The notes below the pieces were generated by a model. It saw only the letters and a program-made list of their open reading frames with translations. It was not told where the DNA came from and ran no database searches. Positions 1 to 8,352 of a stretch of DNA of 64,000 nt are shown piece by piece. The stretch's first letter is position 1; each line of letters starts with the position of its first letter. Source of the DNA: Corynebacterium appendicis CIP 107643 (GTDB taxonomy: Bacteria > Actinomycetota > Actinomycetes > Mycobacteriales > Mycobacteriaceae); the NCBI RefSeq assembly GCF_030408415.1, contig NZ_CP046976.1, positions 868,001 through 932,000 of the forward strand, given 5' to 3'. The translations under genes and the position numbers were made by a program.

Positions 1-129
1 GGCGCTGACGCGGCGGGTGGAGGGGTGGGTGATGTCGTCGATAAGTTCAACGGTGGGGTACCAGCTGTCCAGGACGGTACCGTCGGCGGCGATGTTGGCA
101 ATTCCTGTCGCGCGAGCTCCGTAAGCCAT
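1..129 (-). CDS. dapD: Tetrahydrodipicolinate N-succinyltransferase, N-terminal part (runs off the window)
   Basis: The minus strand from an ATG at 129 reads MAYGARATGIANIAADGTVL and then DSWYPTVELIDD, which matches the N-terminus of actinobacterial DapD. DapD makes N-succinyl-2-amino-6-ketopimelate in the succinylase branch of lysine and diaminopimelate synthesis. It is divergent from dapE, which acts later in the same branch, an arrangement shared with mycobacteria. Only 43 codons are inside the window. Codons 33-35 (CTT ATC GAC) carry a near copy of the repeated 11-mer described under findings. Confidence 0.8.
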   Translation of the reverse strand, partial: MAYGARATGIANIAADGTVLDSWYPTVELIDDITHPSTRRVSA

Positions 130-157
130 GGCTGTATCGTACGTGCCCGCGCGCCGG

Positions 158-171
158 TAAGATCGCCGACG
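158..171 (+). promoter_or_regulatory. -10 element of a probably leaderless dapE transcript
   Basis: TAAGAT (158-163) lies seven bases before the GTG at 171 and no Shine-Dalgarno sequence is visible. That spacing places the transcription start at or next to the start codon, a common corynebacterial arrangement. It is inferred from spacing only. Confidence 0.45.
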
Positions 172-1256
172 TGAAAATGGACCTTTTTGCTGACCCTGTC
201 GAGCTGACCAAAGCTCTGATCGACATCCCGTCGCCCTCCCACGAGGAGGAAGCGATCGCCAACGCGATCCAGGCCGCACTCGAGGCCTTGGACGGCGTGG
301 AGGTGATCCGCCGCGGCAACACCGTCATCGCGCGCACCAACCGCGGCCTCGGCGAACGCATCGTGCTCGCCGGGCACATCGACACCGTGCCCATCGCCGA
401 CAACGTCCCGCACCACGTCGAGGGCGACGTGCTGTGGGGCTGTGGCGCCGTCGACATGAAGTCCGGCATGGCGTGCTACCTCCACGCGTTCGCCGCGCTG
501 TGCAACTCCGACGACCTGGCCTTCGACCTCACGCTCATCTGCTACGAAGCCGAGGAAGTCGCCGCGGAGTACAACGGTCTTGCGCACCTCGAGGCCGACG
601 TGCCGGAACTCCTTCAGGGCTCGCTGGCGCTGCTCGGCGAACCGTCCGGCGGCATCATTGAGGCTGGTTGCCAGGGCAGCATTCGCGTCAAGGTGGTCGC
701 GCACGGCACCCGCGCCCACTCTGCGCGCGCGTGGCTCGGACACAACGCCGCGCACGACCTCGCCGGCGTGCTCGGCCGCGTCGCCGCGTACGAGCCGCGC
801 GTCGTCACCATCGCCGGCTGCGAATACCGCGAGGGCCTCAACGTCGTGGGGCTTTCCGGCGGGGTGGCGACCAACACGCTTCCCGACGAAGCCGCGCTCA
901 CCATCAACTTCCGCTTCGCACCCGACCGCAGCCTCGCCGACGCGAAACAGCACCTCGAAGACACACTCGCGCTCGAAGAAAACCTGGAATTGCTTTACGA
1001 CGACGCCGTCCCCGGCGCCCTCCCCGGCCTCGACGCTCCAGCCGCCCAAGGCTTGCTCGCCGCCGTCGGCGGAAACTACCGCGCCAAGTTCGGATGGACG
1101 GATGTGTCCAGGTTCTCTAGTCTCGGAGTTCCGGCTGTGAACTTCGGCGCAGGCGACCCCGGGTTCGCCCACAAGATCGACGAACAGTGCCCGATCGACC
1201 AGATCCGCACCGTCGCCGACACGCTGACGGCGTACCTGACCGGCGCCTCCGTTTAG
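171..1256 (+). CDS. dapE: Succinyl-diaminopimelate desuccinylase
   Basis: 361 aa M20 metallopeptidase that hydrolyses N-succinyl-LL-diaminopimelate to succinate and LL-diaminopimelate in the cytoplasm. The di-zinc motifs are present: GHIDTVP (about residues 68-74), GAVDMKSG (92-99), the catalytic EAEE (126-129) and LLGEPSGG near 155. The dimerisation domain follows in the middle and a C-terminal HKIDE supplies the last metal ligand. The length fits actinobacterial DapE. The GTG at 171 is chosen because a -10 box sits directly upstream; an ATG two codons later is the alternative. It diverges from dapD. Confidence 0.93.
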   Translation: MKMDLFADPVELTKALIDIPSPSHEEEAIANAIQAALEALDGVEVIRRGNTVIARTNRGLGERIVLAGHIDTVPIADNVPHHVEGDVLWGCGAVDMKSGMACYLHAFAALCNSDDLAFDLTLICYEAEEVAAEYNGLAHLEADVPELLQGSLALLGEPSGGIIEAGCQGSIRVKVVAHGTRAHSARAWLGHNAAHDLAGVLGRVAAYEPRVVTIAGCEYREGLNVVGLSGGVATNTLPDEAALTINFRFAPDRSLADAKQHLEDTLALEENLELLYDDAVPGALPGLDAPAAQGLLAAVGGNYRAKFGWTDVSRFSSLGVPAVNFGAGDPGFAHKIDEQCPIDQIRTVADTLTAYLTGASV

Positions 1257-1437
1257 GCGGCGCCTCAAGACAGGCTCCGGATCGTCGGGCTCTGCGTCGT
1301 CGGCTAATCTCCCCGGTGTCGCTGCTTCGGCGGCGCCTCGCGGAAGTTGGCCCCTCTCCCAGCCGTCCGCGCAGGCCGCATCGGCTGCAGGCTCGTTGCA
1401 CAGCGCAATAACTCCCCCGAAATAGAAGGCTTTCCCA

Positions 1438-2238
1438 GTGGCTCCACACATCACCCCGCGCCCGGACCGGGACCGCACGCTGAGCGGCCCGATCCTGCGC
1501 CGTCACAAAGGCGACGACGCCAATTCCACCTCCACCTACGACCAGCGCCTGCTGCAGATGGGGCGCGCGGACCACGACTGGAAGCACGCCGACCCGTGGC
1601 GCGTCATGCGTATTACCAGCGAATTCGTTTCCGGCTTCGACGCGCTCCACGACCTCGACTGGGCTGTGACTGTCTTCGGCTCCGCGCGCCTCGGCGAGGG
1701 CACCCCGGAGTACGAGCAGGCCCGCGAACTGGGCAAATCTCTTGTGGAGGCCGGCTACGCGGTGGTCACCGGCGGCGGCCCGGGCCTCATGGAGGGCCCC
1801 AACCGCGGCGCCCACGAGGCCGGCGGCATGTCGGTCGGTCTCGGCATTGAGCTGCCGTTCGAGCAAGGCCTCAACCCGTGGGTCGACCTGGGTCTGAACT
1901 TCCGCTACTTCTTCGCCCGCAAGACCATGTTCTTGAAGTACTCCCAGGCGTTCATCTCGCTGCCGGGCGGCTTCGGCACGATGGACGAAGTCTTCGAGAT
2001 GCTCTGCATGATCCAGACCGGCAAAGTGACCAACTTCCCGATGGTGCTCCTCGGCACAGAATTCTGGTCCGGCCTCGTCGACTGGATGCGCACGCAGCAG
2101 CTCGCCCGCGGCCTCATCTCGGAGGGCGACGACCAGCTGTTCCTCGTCACGGACTCTGTCGAGGAGGCGGTCAAGTACATCGTCGACACGCACCGCGAGA
2201 TGTCGGATCCGCGCAACCTACACAAATACGAGCGCTAA
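1438..2238 (+). CDS. LOG-family Rossmann protein (TIGR00730), probable nucleotide phosphoribohydrolase
   Basis: 266 aa. The two LOG-family signatures are GGGPGLMEGPNRGA (112-125) and PGGFGTMDE (176-184), with the RK pair before the second. Characterised members cleave cytokinin nucleotides or other nucleoside 5'-monophosphates to base plus ribose 5-phosphate; the old label 'lysine decarboxylase' is wrong for this fold. The physiological substrate here is unknown. A basic N-terminal extension of about 40 residues precedes the domain. Its TAA is followed immediately by the folP2 ATG, so the two are probably translated from one message. The mycobacterial homologue also lies near folP2-gpgS. Confidence 0.85.
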   Translation: MAPHITPRPDRDRTLSGPILRRHKGDDANSTSTYDQRLLQMGRADHDWKHADPWRVMRITSEFVSGFDALHDLDWAVTVFGSARLGEGTPEYEQARELGKSLVEAGYAVVTGGGPGLMEGPNRGAHEAGGMSVGLGIELPFEQGLNPWVDLGLNFRYFFARKTMFLKYSQAFISLPGGFGTMDEVFEMLCMIQTGKVTNFPMVLLGTEFWSGLVDWMRTQQLARGLISEGDDQLFLVTDSVEEAVKYIVDTHREMSDPRNLHKYER

Positions 2239-3195
2239 ATGGGCACGCTTATCGACGCCCACCCCCGCGTCATGGCCATCATCAACCGCACCCCCGACTC
2301 GTTCTACGACAAGGGTGCGACCTTTGCCTTCGACGCCGCCCTGGCGCGGTGCCGTGAGGTTGTCGAGGCCGGTGCCACCATTGTCGATGTCGGCGGCGTG
2401 AAAGCCGGCCCCGGCGACGACGTCGATGTGCAGGAGGAGATCGAGCGCGTCGTGCCGTTCATCGCGGCGGTGCGCGACGAGCTCGCTGCCGCCGCCACAG
2501 CCTCCGCCTCCGCGCACACCACCGCCACCGCCGCAACCACCGCCACGTCCGAAACCGCCCCCGTTGCAGCCGAGCCGTCCTCGGCAAACGCGGCGAGAAC
2601 GGTCGATATTTCTGTCGACACGTGGCGCCCCGAGGTCGCGGAAGCGGCGATCCAAGCGGGCGCGACGCTCATCAACGACACGTGGGCGGGGTTCGAGCCG
2701 GAGCTCGTGGAGGTCGCCGGCGCGCACAAGGTGGGCTATGTGTGCTCGCACACGGGCGGGGCGACGCCGCGCACGCGCCCGCACCGCGTCCACTACGACG
2801 ACGTCGTCGCGGACGTGATCCGCGAAACGACAGCACTGGCGGAGAGTGCAGTCGCTTGCGGGGTGCCGGAGGAGAAGGTGTTCATCGACCCCACCCACGA
2901 CTTCGGCAAGAACACTTTCCACGGCCTGGAGATTCTGCGGCGCATCGACGAGGTGGTCGCCACCGGCTGGCCGGTTCTCATGGCGTTGTCGAACAAGGAC
3001 TTCATCGGTGAGACCACGGGCCGCGGCGTGGGGGAGCGGGTCGCGGGCACGCTCGCGGCGACAGCATGGTGCGCGGCCCGCGGGGTCGCGGCGTTCCGCG
3101 TCCACGAGGTCGCGGAGACGCTCGACGCCATCCGCATGACACAGGCAATCCAAGGCACGGCGACGCCGCTCGACACGATCAGGGGTCTCGCGTAG
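2239..3195 (+). CDS. folP2: Dihydropteroate synthase homologue FolP2 with a low-complexity insert
   Basis: 318 aa TIM-barrel protein of the DHPS family (INRTPDSFYDKG at the pterin-loop position, DVGGVKAGPG, NDTWAG, DPTHDFGK, MALSNKDFIGE). Position next to gpgS identifies it as the FolP2 paralogue, whose mycobacterial member is reported not to make dihydropteroate, so true DHPS activity is doubtful. Residues 82-120 are an Ala/Thr/Ser-rich stretch between two core strands, coded by GCC/ACC-type triplets, which looks like a loop expansion. The second strand resumes at TVDISVDTWR. The stop overlaps the gpgS GTG by one base. An exact copy of the 11-mer repeat lies at codons 4-6. Confidence 0.85.
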   Translation: MGTLIDAHPRVMAIINRTPDSFYDKGATFAFDAALARCREVVEAGATIVDVGGVKAGPGDDVDVQEEIERVVPFIAAVRDELAAAATASASAHTTATAATTATSETAPVAAEPSSANAARTVDISVDTWRPEVAEAAIQAGATLINDTWAGFEPELVEVAGAHKVGYVCSHTGGATPRTRPHRVHYDDVVADVIRETTALAESAVACGVPEEKVFIDPTHDFGKNTFHGLEILRRIDEVVATGWPVLMALSNKDFIGETTGRGVGERVAGTLAATAWCAARGVAAFRVHEVAETLDAIRMTQAIQGTATPLDTIRGLA

Positions 3196-3959
3196 TGCCC
3201 GCCGCCAGCGCCACAAAAAGCCTCGGGCTGAGCGTGTCCGTCGTCATTCCAGCGCTCAACGAGGAGGACACCGTCGCAAACGTCGTGCGCGCAGCCCGCG
3301 CATCGTGCGCAAACGAGGTCATCGTCGTCGACTCCGATTCCACGGACGCCACAGCCGCCAACGCGCAAGAAGCCGGCGCGACCGTGCTCAACTGGCGCGA
3401 CATCGCCCCGGAGATCCCCGTCCAGCCGGGCAAGGGCGAAGCGCTGTGGCGCGGGGTGCGGGCGGCCGCCGGCGACATCGTCGTGTTCCTCGACGCAGAC
3501 GTCACCACCGTTCAGGCGGGGTGGGTGGACAGGTTGGCGGGGGAGTTCGTCGATAAGCGGGTGCATCTTGTAAAAGCGACCTATGCCCGCGCGCTCGACG
3601 GTGCCTCGCGCGGCGGCGGGCGCGTCACGGAACTCACCGCGAAGCCGCTGCTCCGTCTGCTTTTCCCGGACCTCCCGGCGCTCGATCAGCCGCTCGCCGG
3701 CGAATACGCCATCCGCCGCAGCACCGCGCTCGAGGTGCCGTTCGTCGCGGGCTACGGCGTCGAAGCTGGCTTGCTTATCGACGTCGCCTCTCTCCACGGC
3801 CCCTCCTCCCTCACCCAAGTCGACCTCGGGCAGAAAATCCACCGCAACCGGCCCCTTTCCGAGCTGTCCGAAATGGCTGACACCGTCGCCCGGACGATCC
3901 TCGCGCGCGCCGGCGTCGGCGATATTCCCCAGCGCCAGCCGTGGGCGGAACTGCGGTAG
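3195..3959 (+). CDS. gpgS: Glucosyl-3-phosphoglycerate synthase
   Basis: 254 aa GT81-type glycosyltransferase that transfers glucose from UDP-glucose to 3-phosphoglycerate, the first step to glucosylglycerate and methylglucose lipopolysaccharide. Motifs: PALNEE (19-24), DSDSTD (46-51) for UDP binding, PGKGEALWRG (78-87), FLDADVT (98-104) with the metal-binding DxD, and FVAGYGVEAGLLID for acceptor binding. The length is shorter than the mycobacterial enzyme (about 324 aa) because the N-terminal extension is missing. The GTG start overlaps the folP2 stop, which indicates translational coupling. Two exact copies of the 11-mer repeat lie inside it, at 3549 and 3773. Confidence 0.9.
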   Translation: MPAASATKSLGLSVSVVIPALNEEDTVANVVRAARASCANEVIVVDSDSTDATAANAQEAGATVLNWRDIAPEIPVQPGKGEALWRGVRAAAGDIVVFLDADVTTVQAGWVDRLAGEFVDKRVHLVKATYARALDGASRGGGRVTELTAKPLLRLLFPDLPALDQPLAGEYAIRRSTALEVPFVAGYGVEAGLLIDVASLHGPSSLTQVDLGQKIHRNRPLSELSEMADTVARTILARAGVGDIPQRQPWAELR

Positions 3960-3968
3960 CATCAGCTC

Positions 3969-4322
3969 ATGCTGTCTTGGGTCATTCTCATCCTCGTCAT
4001 CGCCGCGATCGCGCTGCTCGGCGTGTGGGCCTCCGCGTCTGTGTTCGGGCGCGGTGAAGCCGTTCCGCCCATGGACGAACCGCGCGACGTCATCGCCGCG
4101 AACCGCGCCGCCGTCGACTCCGGGCGCTACGGCGACATCGCCCTGGAAGTCGTCCCCCGCGGATACCGCCAGGACCAGGTCGACGCTCTCATCGAGCACC
4201 TCCTTTACGCGCAAGAGCGTAAGATCGAGAAAGAGTTTTCACCGCAGGAGCCCGAGCTGGAACGATTCAGTCACGCGGCTGCCGGCGGTGAAAAGCCGAC
4301 AATCGAAGAAGCCAAGGAGTAA
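3969..4322 (+). CDS. Membrane-anchored DivIVA-domain protein
   Basis: 117 aa. Residues 1-22 form one hydrophobic membrane segment. Residues 58-75 (RGYRQDQVDALIEHLL) match the short DivIVA motif seen in actinobacterial cell-pole and growth proteins. A charged, coiled-coil-prone tail follows. The homologue has the same position after gpgS in mycobacteria. It starts nine bases after gpgS and is probably in the same transcript. The function is unknown. Mycobacteria carry tagA between this gene and DUF3117, but it is absent here. Confidence 0.75.
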   Translation: MLSWVILILVIAAIALLGVWASASVFGRGEAVPPMDEPRDVIAANRAAVDSGRYGDIALEVVPRGYRQDQVDALIEHLLYAQERKIEKEFSPQEPELERFSHAAAGGEKPTIEEAKE

Positions 4323-4328
4323 CACCAC

Positions 4329-4499
4329 ATGGCAGCAATGAAGCCGCGTACCGGCAACGGTCCGATGGAAGTCGTCGAGGAAAGCCGAAAGATCGTAATG
4401 CGCATCCCATCCGACGGCGGCGGGCGCCTCGTGGTGGAGCTCAACAACGAGGAAGCAGCCGAGCTCGGTCAGCTCCTCAGCGATGTCGCAGCTGAGTAG
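4329..4499 (+). CDS. DUF3117 small protein
   Basis: 56 aa: MAAMKPRTGNGPMEVVEESR followed by KIVMRIPSDGGGRLVVELN and an EEAAELGQLL helix. This is the highly conserved actinobacterial DUF3117 family. AAGGAG at 4314-4319 is a good ribosome-binding site ten bases before the ATG, overlapping the end of the preceding gene. The same gene lies between gpgS and glgA/glgC in mycobacteria. No biochemical function is known to me. Confidence 0.9.
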   Translation: MAAMKPRTGNGPMEVVEESRKIVMRIPSDGGGRLVVELNNEEAAELGQLLSDVAAE

Positions 4500-4522
4500 A
4501 GCTGCAGGTAACATAGGTCGCC

Positions 4523-5392
4523 ATGCTCAAAGACATTGTTGATGTGCTGGCGGACCCCGTCGACGGCAGCGCCCTGACGGGGGCGGACGACTACAACCGC
4601 CTGGTGTCTGAAACCGGGCACTCCTACGATGTGGCTAAGCAGGGCTACGTCACGCTGGCGTCGGGCGCGGGCATCGCGCACCAGGGAGACAGCCCGGAGA
4701 TGGTCACGTCGCGCGAGGCTTTCCTGTCGCGTGGCCACTTCGCGCCGTTCGTGGAGACGGTCACCGAGCGCGTCCTCGATGCGCTCCAATGCCTCCCGCT
4801 TGACGACGCCGCAGCCACCCCCACCATCCTCGAAGTCGGTGCCGGAACCGGCTACTACCTGACTCACACGCTTGACGCCGTGGAGAATTCCCGCGGCATC
4901 GGCGTGGATATCGCTGGTCCAGCCGCGAAGCACCTGGCGAAGGCGCACCGCAACATCGGCGCCGTTGTCGCCGATGTGTGGTCCGGCCTGCCCGTGCGCG
5001 ATTGCTCTGTCGACGTGATTACCGTCATCTTCGCGCCGCGCAACCCGCAGGAGTTCGCCCGCGTGCTTGTCGACGACGGCGAGGTCCTCATCCTCACCCC
5101 CCAAGCCGGCCACCTCGACGAACTCCGCGAGCCCCTAGGCATCCTCGGTGTCGAGGAAGGCAAGCAGGAGCGCATGCTCGAGCAGGCCAAGGGCTATTTG
5201 GTGCCCGTCGGCGAGCCCGAGCTCATCGAGTTCCCGATGAACCTCGACCGCGAATCCATCGCCGCGCAGGTCGGCATGAGCCCGTCCGCGCGCCACCTCG
5301 ACCCGGAGGTGCTTGCCGAGCGCGTCGCCGACCTGCCAGAAACGATGACGGTCACTGCGCGAGCGCAACTGACACGGATGAAGAAGGCCTAG
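4523..5392 (+). CDS. RlmA-type 23S rRNA (guanine) methyltransferase homologue lacking the zinc site
   Basis: 289 aa class I SAM methyltransferase. The N-terminus keeps the RlmA signature order: a short β-module, then HSYDVAKQGYVTL, GDSPEMVTSREAFLSRGHFAPF, then SAM motif I EVGAGTGYYL and a VDVITVIFAPRNPQE block. RlmA enzymes methylate N1 of a guanine in domain II of 23S rRNA (G745 or G748). The four cysteines that bind zinc in E. coli RlmA are not present; the first CPxC position reads ADPVDG. Either the zinc module folds without metal or the target differs. The gene is convergent with the GH32-like gene. Confidence 0.8.
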   Translation: MLKDIVDVLADPVDGSALTGADDYNRLVSETGHSYDVAKQGYVTLASGAGIAHQGDSPEMVTSREAFLSRGHFAPFVETVTERVLDALQCLPLDDAAATPTILEVGAGTGYYLTHTLDAVENSRGIGVDIAGPAAKHLAKAHRNIGAVVADVWSGLPVRDCSVDVITVIFAPRNPQEFARVLVDDGEVLILTPQAGHLDELREPLGILGVEEGKQERMLEQAKGYLVPVGEPELIEFPMNLDRESIAAQVGMSPSARHLDPEVLAERVADLPETMTVTARAQLTRMKKA

Positions 5393-5466
5393 CCGCGCCT
5401 TCAACGCTTCTCCGCCCGCTGCGCCCGCCGCCTTACCTTGCAACGCCCCTCGCCCGGGGCGTTCAT

Positions 5467-5558
5467 CTGCACACAGCGCTTAACCGCCCGCAGCGCTTGA
5501 CCGCCCGAAGAATTCAACTGCACAAAGCGCTCAGCCGCCCGCAGTGTTTAACCGCCCG
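5467..5558. repeat. Two imperfect 41-bp direct repeats, 51-bp period
   Basis: The block beginning CTGCACACAGCGC at 5467 recurs at 5518 as CTGCACAAAGCGC, and each block ends in two copies of ACCGCCCG or a close variant. The repeats lie in the convergent intergenic space, and the last copy forms one arm of the terminator hairpin. They are probably decayed duplications of the terminator region. Confidence 0.6.
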
Positions 5559-5590
5559 CAGCGCACGAATGCGCGACGGGCGGTTTGCAT
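5550..5590. terminator. Convergent hairpin terminator
   Basis: AACCGCCCG (5550-5558) pairs with CGGGCGGTT (5577-5585), enclosing a second stem GCGCA/TGCGC with a CGAA loop. It sits between the ends of the methyltransferase (plus) and the GH32-like gene (minus). There is no long T-run, so strength is uncertain. Confidence 0.55.
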
Positions 5591-5635
5591 TTGCGCATGT
5601 GGTGCGGGCTGCAAGAGCCCGCGGCAAGCTGAGCA

Positions 5636-7027
5636 CTAGACGTTGGCGCGGGGGCGCGCCCACTGGTTGAGGATCTCGGCGTCGCCGTCGGTGGTGGCGC
5701 GAAGCTCGCCGACGCCGTTTTCGGGCCAGAAGCGGCTCGCCATGGTGACGGCGCCTCCGCCGGCGAAGACTTCGATGGCGGAGCCGTCGACAAGGACGGA
5801 GATGTGGTCCTCGTCGGCGTCGGAAAGCGTGGCTGTGGCGGGGGAACCGTCGAGGCGGTCGAGGGTGATCTCGTCGCCGGAGTGGGTGATGGTCGCCGCG
5901 ACTTCGCCGTTGGTGTCGAGCACCTCCACAGTCACCGACGACCCCACCGGGATATCGCACATGCCGGTCCAGAACTTGGCGCGCTGGGTGGCGCTGACGG
6001 CGTCGGGAAGCCCCTCCGCCGGTGTCTGGAACAGCGCGCCGCCCGCCAGGGTGACCACGCGCGGCAGAGACAGCGCGTTGGCCCAGCCTTCTGTCTCCCA
6101 CGTGGGCTGCGACGTCGGCTCGCCGCCGCGCCCAGTCGCCGCGAGGAGGCCGAAGATGCGTGCCTCGGCGTAGCGCTCGTCGTCGGTCTGCATGCCGCGC
6201 ACGACGTTGGTGCTACGCGGGCGGGTGAAGTCGTGGCCGTAGTCGAGGCGCGTGAACGGCGTTTTCACGGTGAACTCGGTTTCGTCGAGCGTGCCCACCA
6301 GGTAGCCCGTGAGGTCGCCCTTGTCGAGCTCGACGGTCAGGAACAGCACGTCGTAGATCTCGCCGTCCTCCTCGTCGCGGAGGCGGATGATGCGCGGGGC
6401 GACGGTGACGGCGTCGTCGGAGAGACCGGTGTCGCCGTTGAAGCGCAGCGGCCCGAGCAGAGACCACGATGTCCCGTCGGGTGAGTCCAGCACGACTGGG
6501 ACGGGCTTCTCGGACGGCCCGCTGCTGGCGACCATGACCCACCCGGACTGGCCGCGGGTGCGGTCCTCGCTCTCCTTCCAGTCGGGCACGACGCAGGGGG
6601 AGCGGAAGCGGCTGAATCGCCCGACGTCTTTCACGACCGGACCGAGGCGGCGCACTCCGGCGTCGATGTCGCCGTCTTCGGCGACTTCGTCGCAGAGGGT
6701 CTCGATCTCGTCGATACGCGCTGCTTGAATCGTCGTTCCTGCGTTGGTGACGGACGTGAAGTACAGGTCCGTGCCCTCCGCGGAGGAGACGACGGAGCCG
6801 GCCAGGACGCGGGTTTCGCCGCCGACGGGCGCGACGACGTCGTTGCACTCGTAGAAGTCGAACGGGTTGCCCTCGGAGAATTGGTGTGCCCACCGGGTCG
6901 GGGCGCCCTCGGAGGGTTCGTACTGGTAGAAGAGGTGCCAGTCGTCGCCGTCGCGAAGCATGCCCGCTGCGGCGTTCAGGATGCCTTTGTCAGCGGTGAC
7001 ATGGAGTTCGGGTCTCAAATTGCTCAC
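5636..7027 (-). CDS. GH32-fold (fructosidase-like) protein with degenerate catalytic motifs
   Basis: 463 aa. The GTG at 7027 has a GGAGG nine bases upstream; longer readings lack one. The five-bladed propeller pattern of GH32 is recognisable from LNAAAGML...WHLFYQYEP to SRFRSPCVVPDW. The C-terminal β-sandwich has DHISVLVDGSAIEVFAGGG, close to the GH32 end motif. The three catalytic signatures are altered: the nucleophile motif NDPNG reads NAAAG (Asp to Ala) and the RDP motif reads RSP (Asp to Ser). The WEC acid motif is not clear, with YECND the nearest candidate. It probably does not hydrolyse fructosides. It lies 17 bp downstream of glgA on the same strand, so a role in glucan binding or regulation is possible but unproven. 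Confidence 0.75.
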   Translation of the reverse strand: MSNLRPELHVTADKGILNAAAGMLRDGDDWHLFYQYEPSEGAPTRWAHQFSEGNPFDFYECNDVVAPVGGETRVLAGSVVSSAEGTDLYFTSVTNAGTTIQAARIDEIETLCDEVAEDGDIDAGVRRLGPVVKDVGRFSRFRSPCVVPDWKESEDRTRGQSGWVMVASSGPSEKPVPVVLDSPDGTSWSLLGPLRFNGDTGLSDDAVTVAPRIIRLRDEEDGEIYDVLFLTVELDKGDLTGYLVGTLDETEFTVKTPFTRLDYGHDFTRPRSTNVVRGMQTDDERYAEARIFGLLAATGRGGEPTSQPTWETEGWANALSLPRVVTLAGGALFQTPAEGLPDAVSATQRAKFWTGMCDIPVGSSVTVEVLDTNGEVAATITHSGDEITLDRLDGSPATATLSDADEDHISVLVDGSAIEVFAGGGAVTMASRFWPENGVGELRATTDGDAEILNQWARPRANV

Positions 7028-7044
7028 AGTTTCGTCCTCCGGTT

Positions 7045-8352
7045 TCACAGAAGCGACTTGTACACGTCGACGGTTTCTTGGGCGATTTTGTCCCAGGTGA
7101 ATTCTTCTTTCACGCGGGTCAGACCAGCTGCTGCGAAGCGTTTGGTGGTGGCCGCGTCCTGGGCGAGTGCGTTGACGGCGGCGGCGAGGTCTTTTTCGAA
7201 GGCCCGGGTGTCCTCCGCGTCGTAGTGCACCAGGGTACCGGTCTCGCCGTCGACGACAACCTCGGGAATGCCGCCCACGTCGGATGCGACGACGGCGGTG
7301 TTGCACGCCATCGCTTCCAGGTTCACGATGCCCAGCGGTTCGTACACCGACGGGCACACGAAGATGTCGGCCGCGGAGTAGATGTCGCGGATATCCTCCT
7401 TCGGCAGCATGTCAGTCACCCAGTGCACGCCGTCGCGCATTTCGCGCAGCTTATCGACGAGCCCCTCCGTCTCCCTCGCAATCTCCTCCGTGTCGGGAGC
7501 TCCTGCGCAGAGAATGAGCTGAATGTCCGGGTCGAAGTCCTGGGCGGCCTTGACCAGGTGCGGCACGCCCTTCTGGCGGGTGATGCGGCCGACGAACGCG
7601 ACGACGGGGCGCGACGGGTCGATGCCGAGGCGTTCCACGACACCGCCGCCCGACGCGCCGCCGCCCAATGCGCCACCGCTGCTGTTCGCGCCAGCATTCG
7701 CGCTTCTCGCGTCGGCTGCGCCGCCCGCAATCGCGTCGCTGTCCGCCGCGCCGCCGTGCAGGTCGCCGCCGTCAACCGCGCCGCCGCGCAGATCGACGGT
7801 GGGGTACCAGAACGACGTGTCGATGCCGTTGAGGACGACGTGGACGCGGGAGGCATCGATACGCGGGTAGGCGCGCAAGATGGCGTCCTTCATGCCGGAG
7901 GAGACGCCGATGACGGCGTCGGCGTTTTCCATGGCGTTCTTTTCGGACCAGGAAGAGACGTCGTAACCGCCGCCGAGCTGCTCGCGCTTCCACGGGCGGT
8001 CGGGCTCCAAGGAGTGCGCGGTGACGACGTGGGGCACGCCGTGCAGCAGCCCCGCCAGGTGCCCGCCGAGACCCGCGTACCACGTGTGCGAGTGCACAAT
8101 GTCGACATCGGAGGCGGCGTCAGCCATGCGCAGTCCCGTCGACATCGTCTTGATCGCGCCGTTCGCGTCCTCAAGGGCGGGGTCGACTCCGTGGACGTAG
8201 ACGTTGTCCGCGTCGCGGGGCTGGCCCATGCAGTGGACGTCCACGGCGACGTCGTCAAGCTGGCGCATGAAGCGCGTGAGCTCCGTGACGTGGACTCCCG
8301 CGCCACCGTAAATTTCGGGCGGGTATTCGCGGGTCATCATTCCGACTCTCAT
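7045..8352 (-). CDS. glgA: GT4 glycogen synthase / maltose-1-phosphate synthase with a Gly/Ala insert
   Basis: 435 aa GT-B glycosyltransferase. It starts MRVGMMTREYPPEIYGGAGV, with HSHTWYAG, VGRITRQKG and the C-terminal EPLGIVNLEAMAC nucleotide-sugar motif. Actinobacterial members (GlgA/GlgM) use ADP-glucose to extend glycogen or to make maltose 1-phosphate. The ADP-glucose comes from divergent glgC. Residues 187-238 are a low-complexity Gly/Ala/Asp stretch placed at the hinge between the two Rossmann domains (between FWYP and LGIDPSRPVVAF). The start is set at the conserved MRVGM; a longer reading to 8397 has no support. An exact copy of the 11-mer repeat lies at 7449. Confidence 0.9.
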   Translation of the reverse strand: MRVGMMTREYPPEIYGGAGVHVTELTRFMRQLDDVAVDVHCMGQPRDADNVYVHGVDPALEDANGAIKTMSTGLRMADAASDVDIVHSHTWYAGLGGHLAGLLHGVPHVVTAHSLEPDRPWKREQLGGGYDVSSWSEKNAMENADAVIGVSSGMKDAILRAYPRIDASRVHVVLNGIDTSFWYPTVDLRGGAVDGGDLHGGAADSDAIAGGAADARSANAGANSSGGALGGGASGGGVVERLGIDPSRPVVAFVGRITRQKGVPHLVKAAQDFDPDIQLILCAGAPDTEEIARETEGLVDKLREMRDGVHWVTDMLPKEDIRDIYSAADIFVCPSVYEPLGIVNLEAMACNTAVVASDVGGIPEVVVDGETGTLVHYDAEDTRAFEKDLAAAVNALAQDAATTKRFAAAGLTRVKEEFTWDKIAQETVDVYKSLL

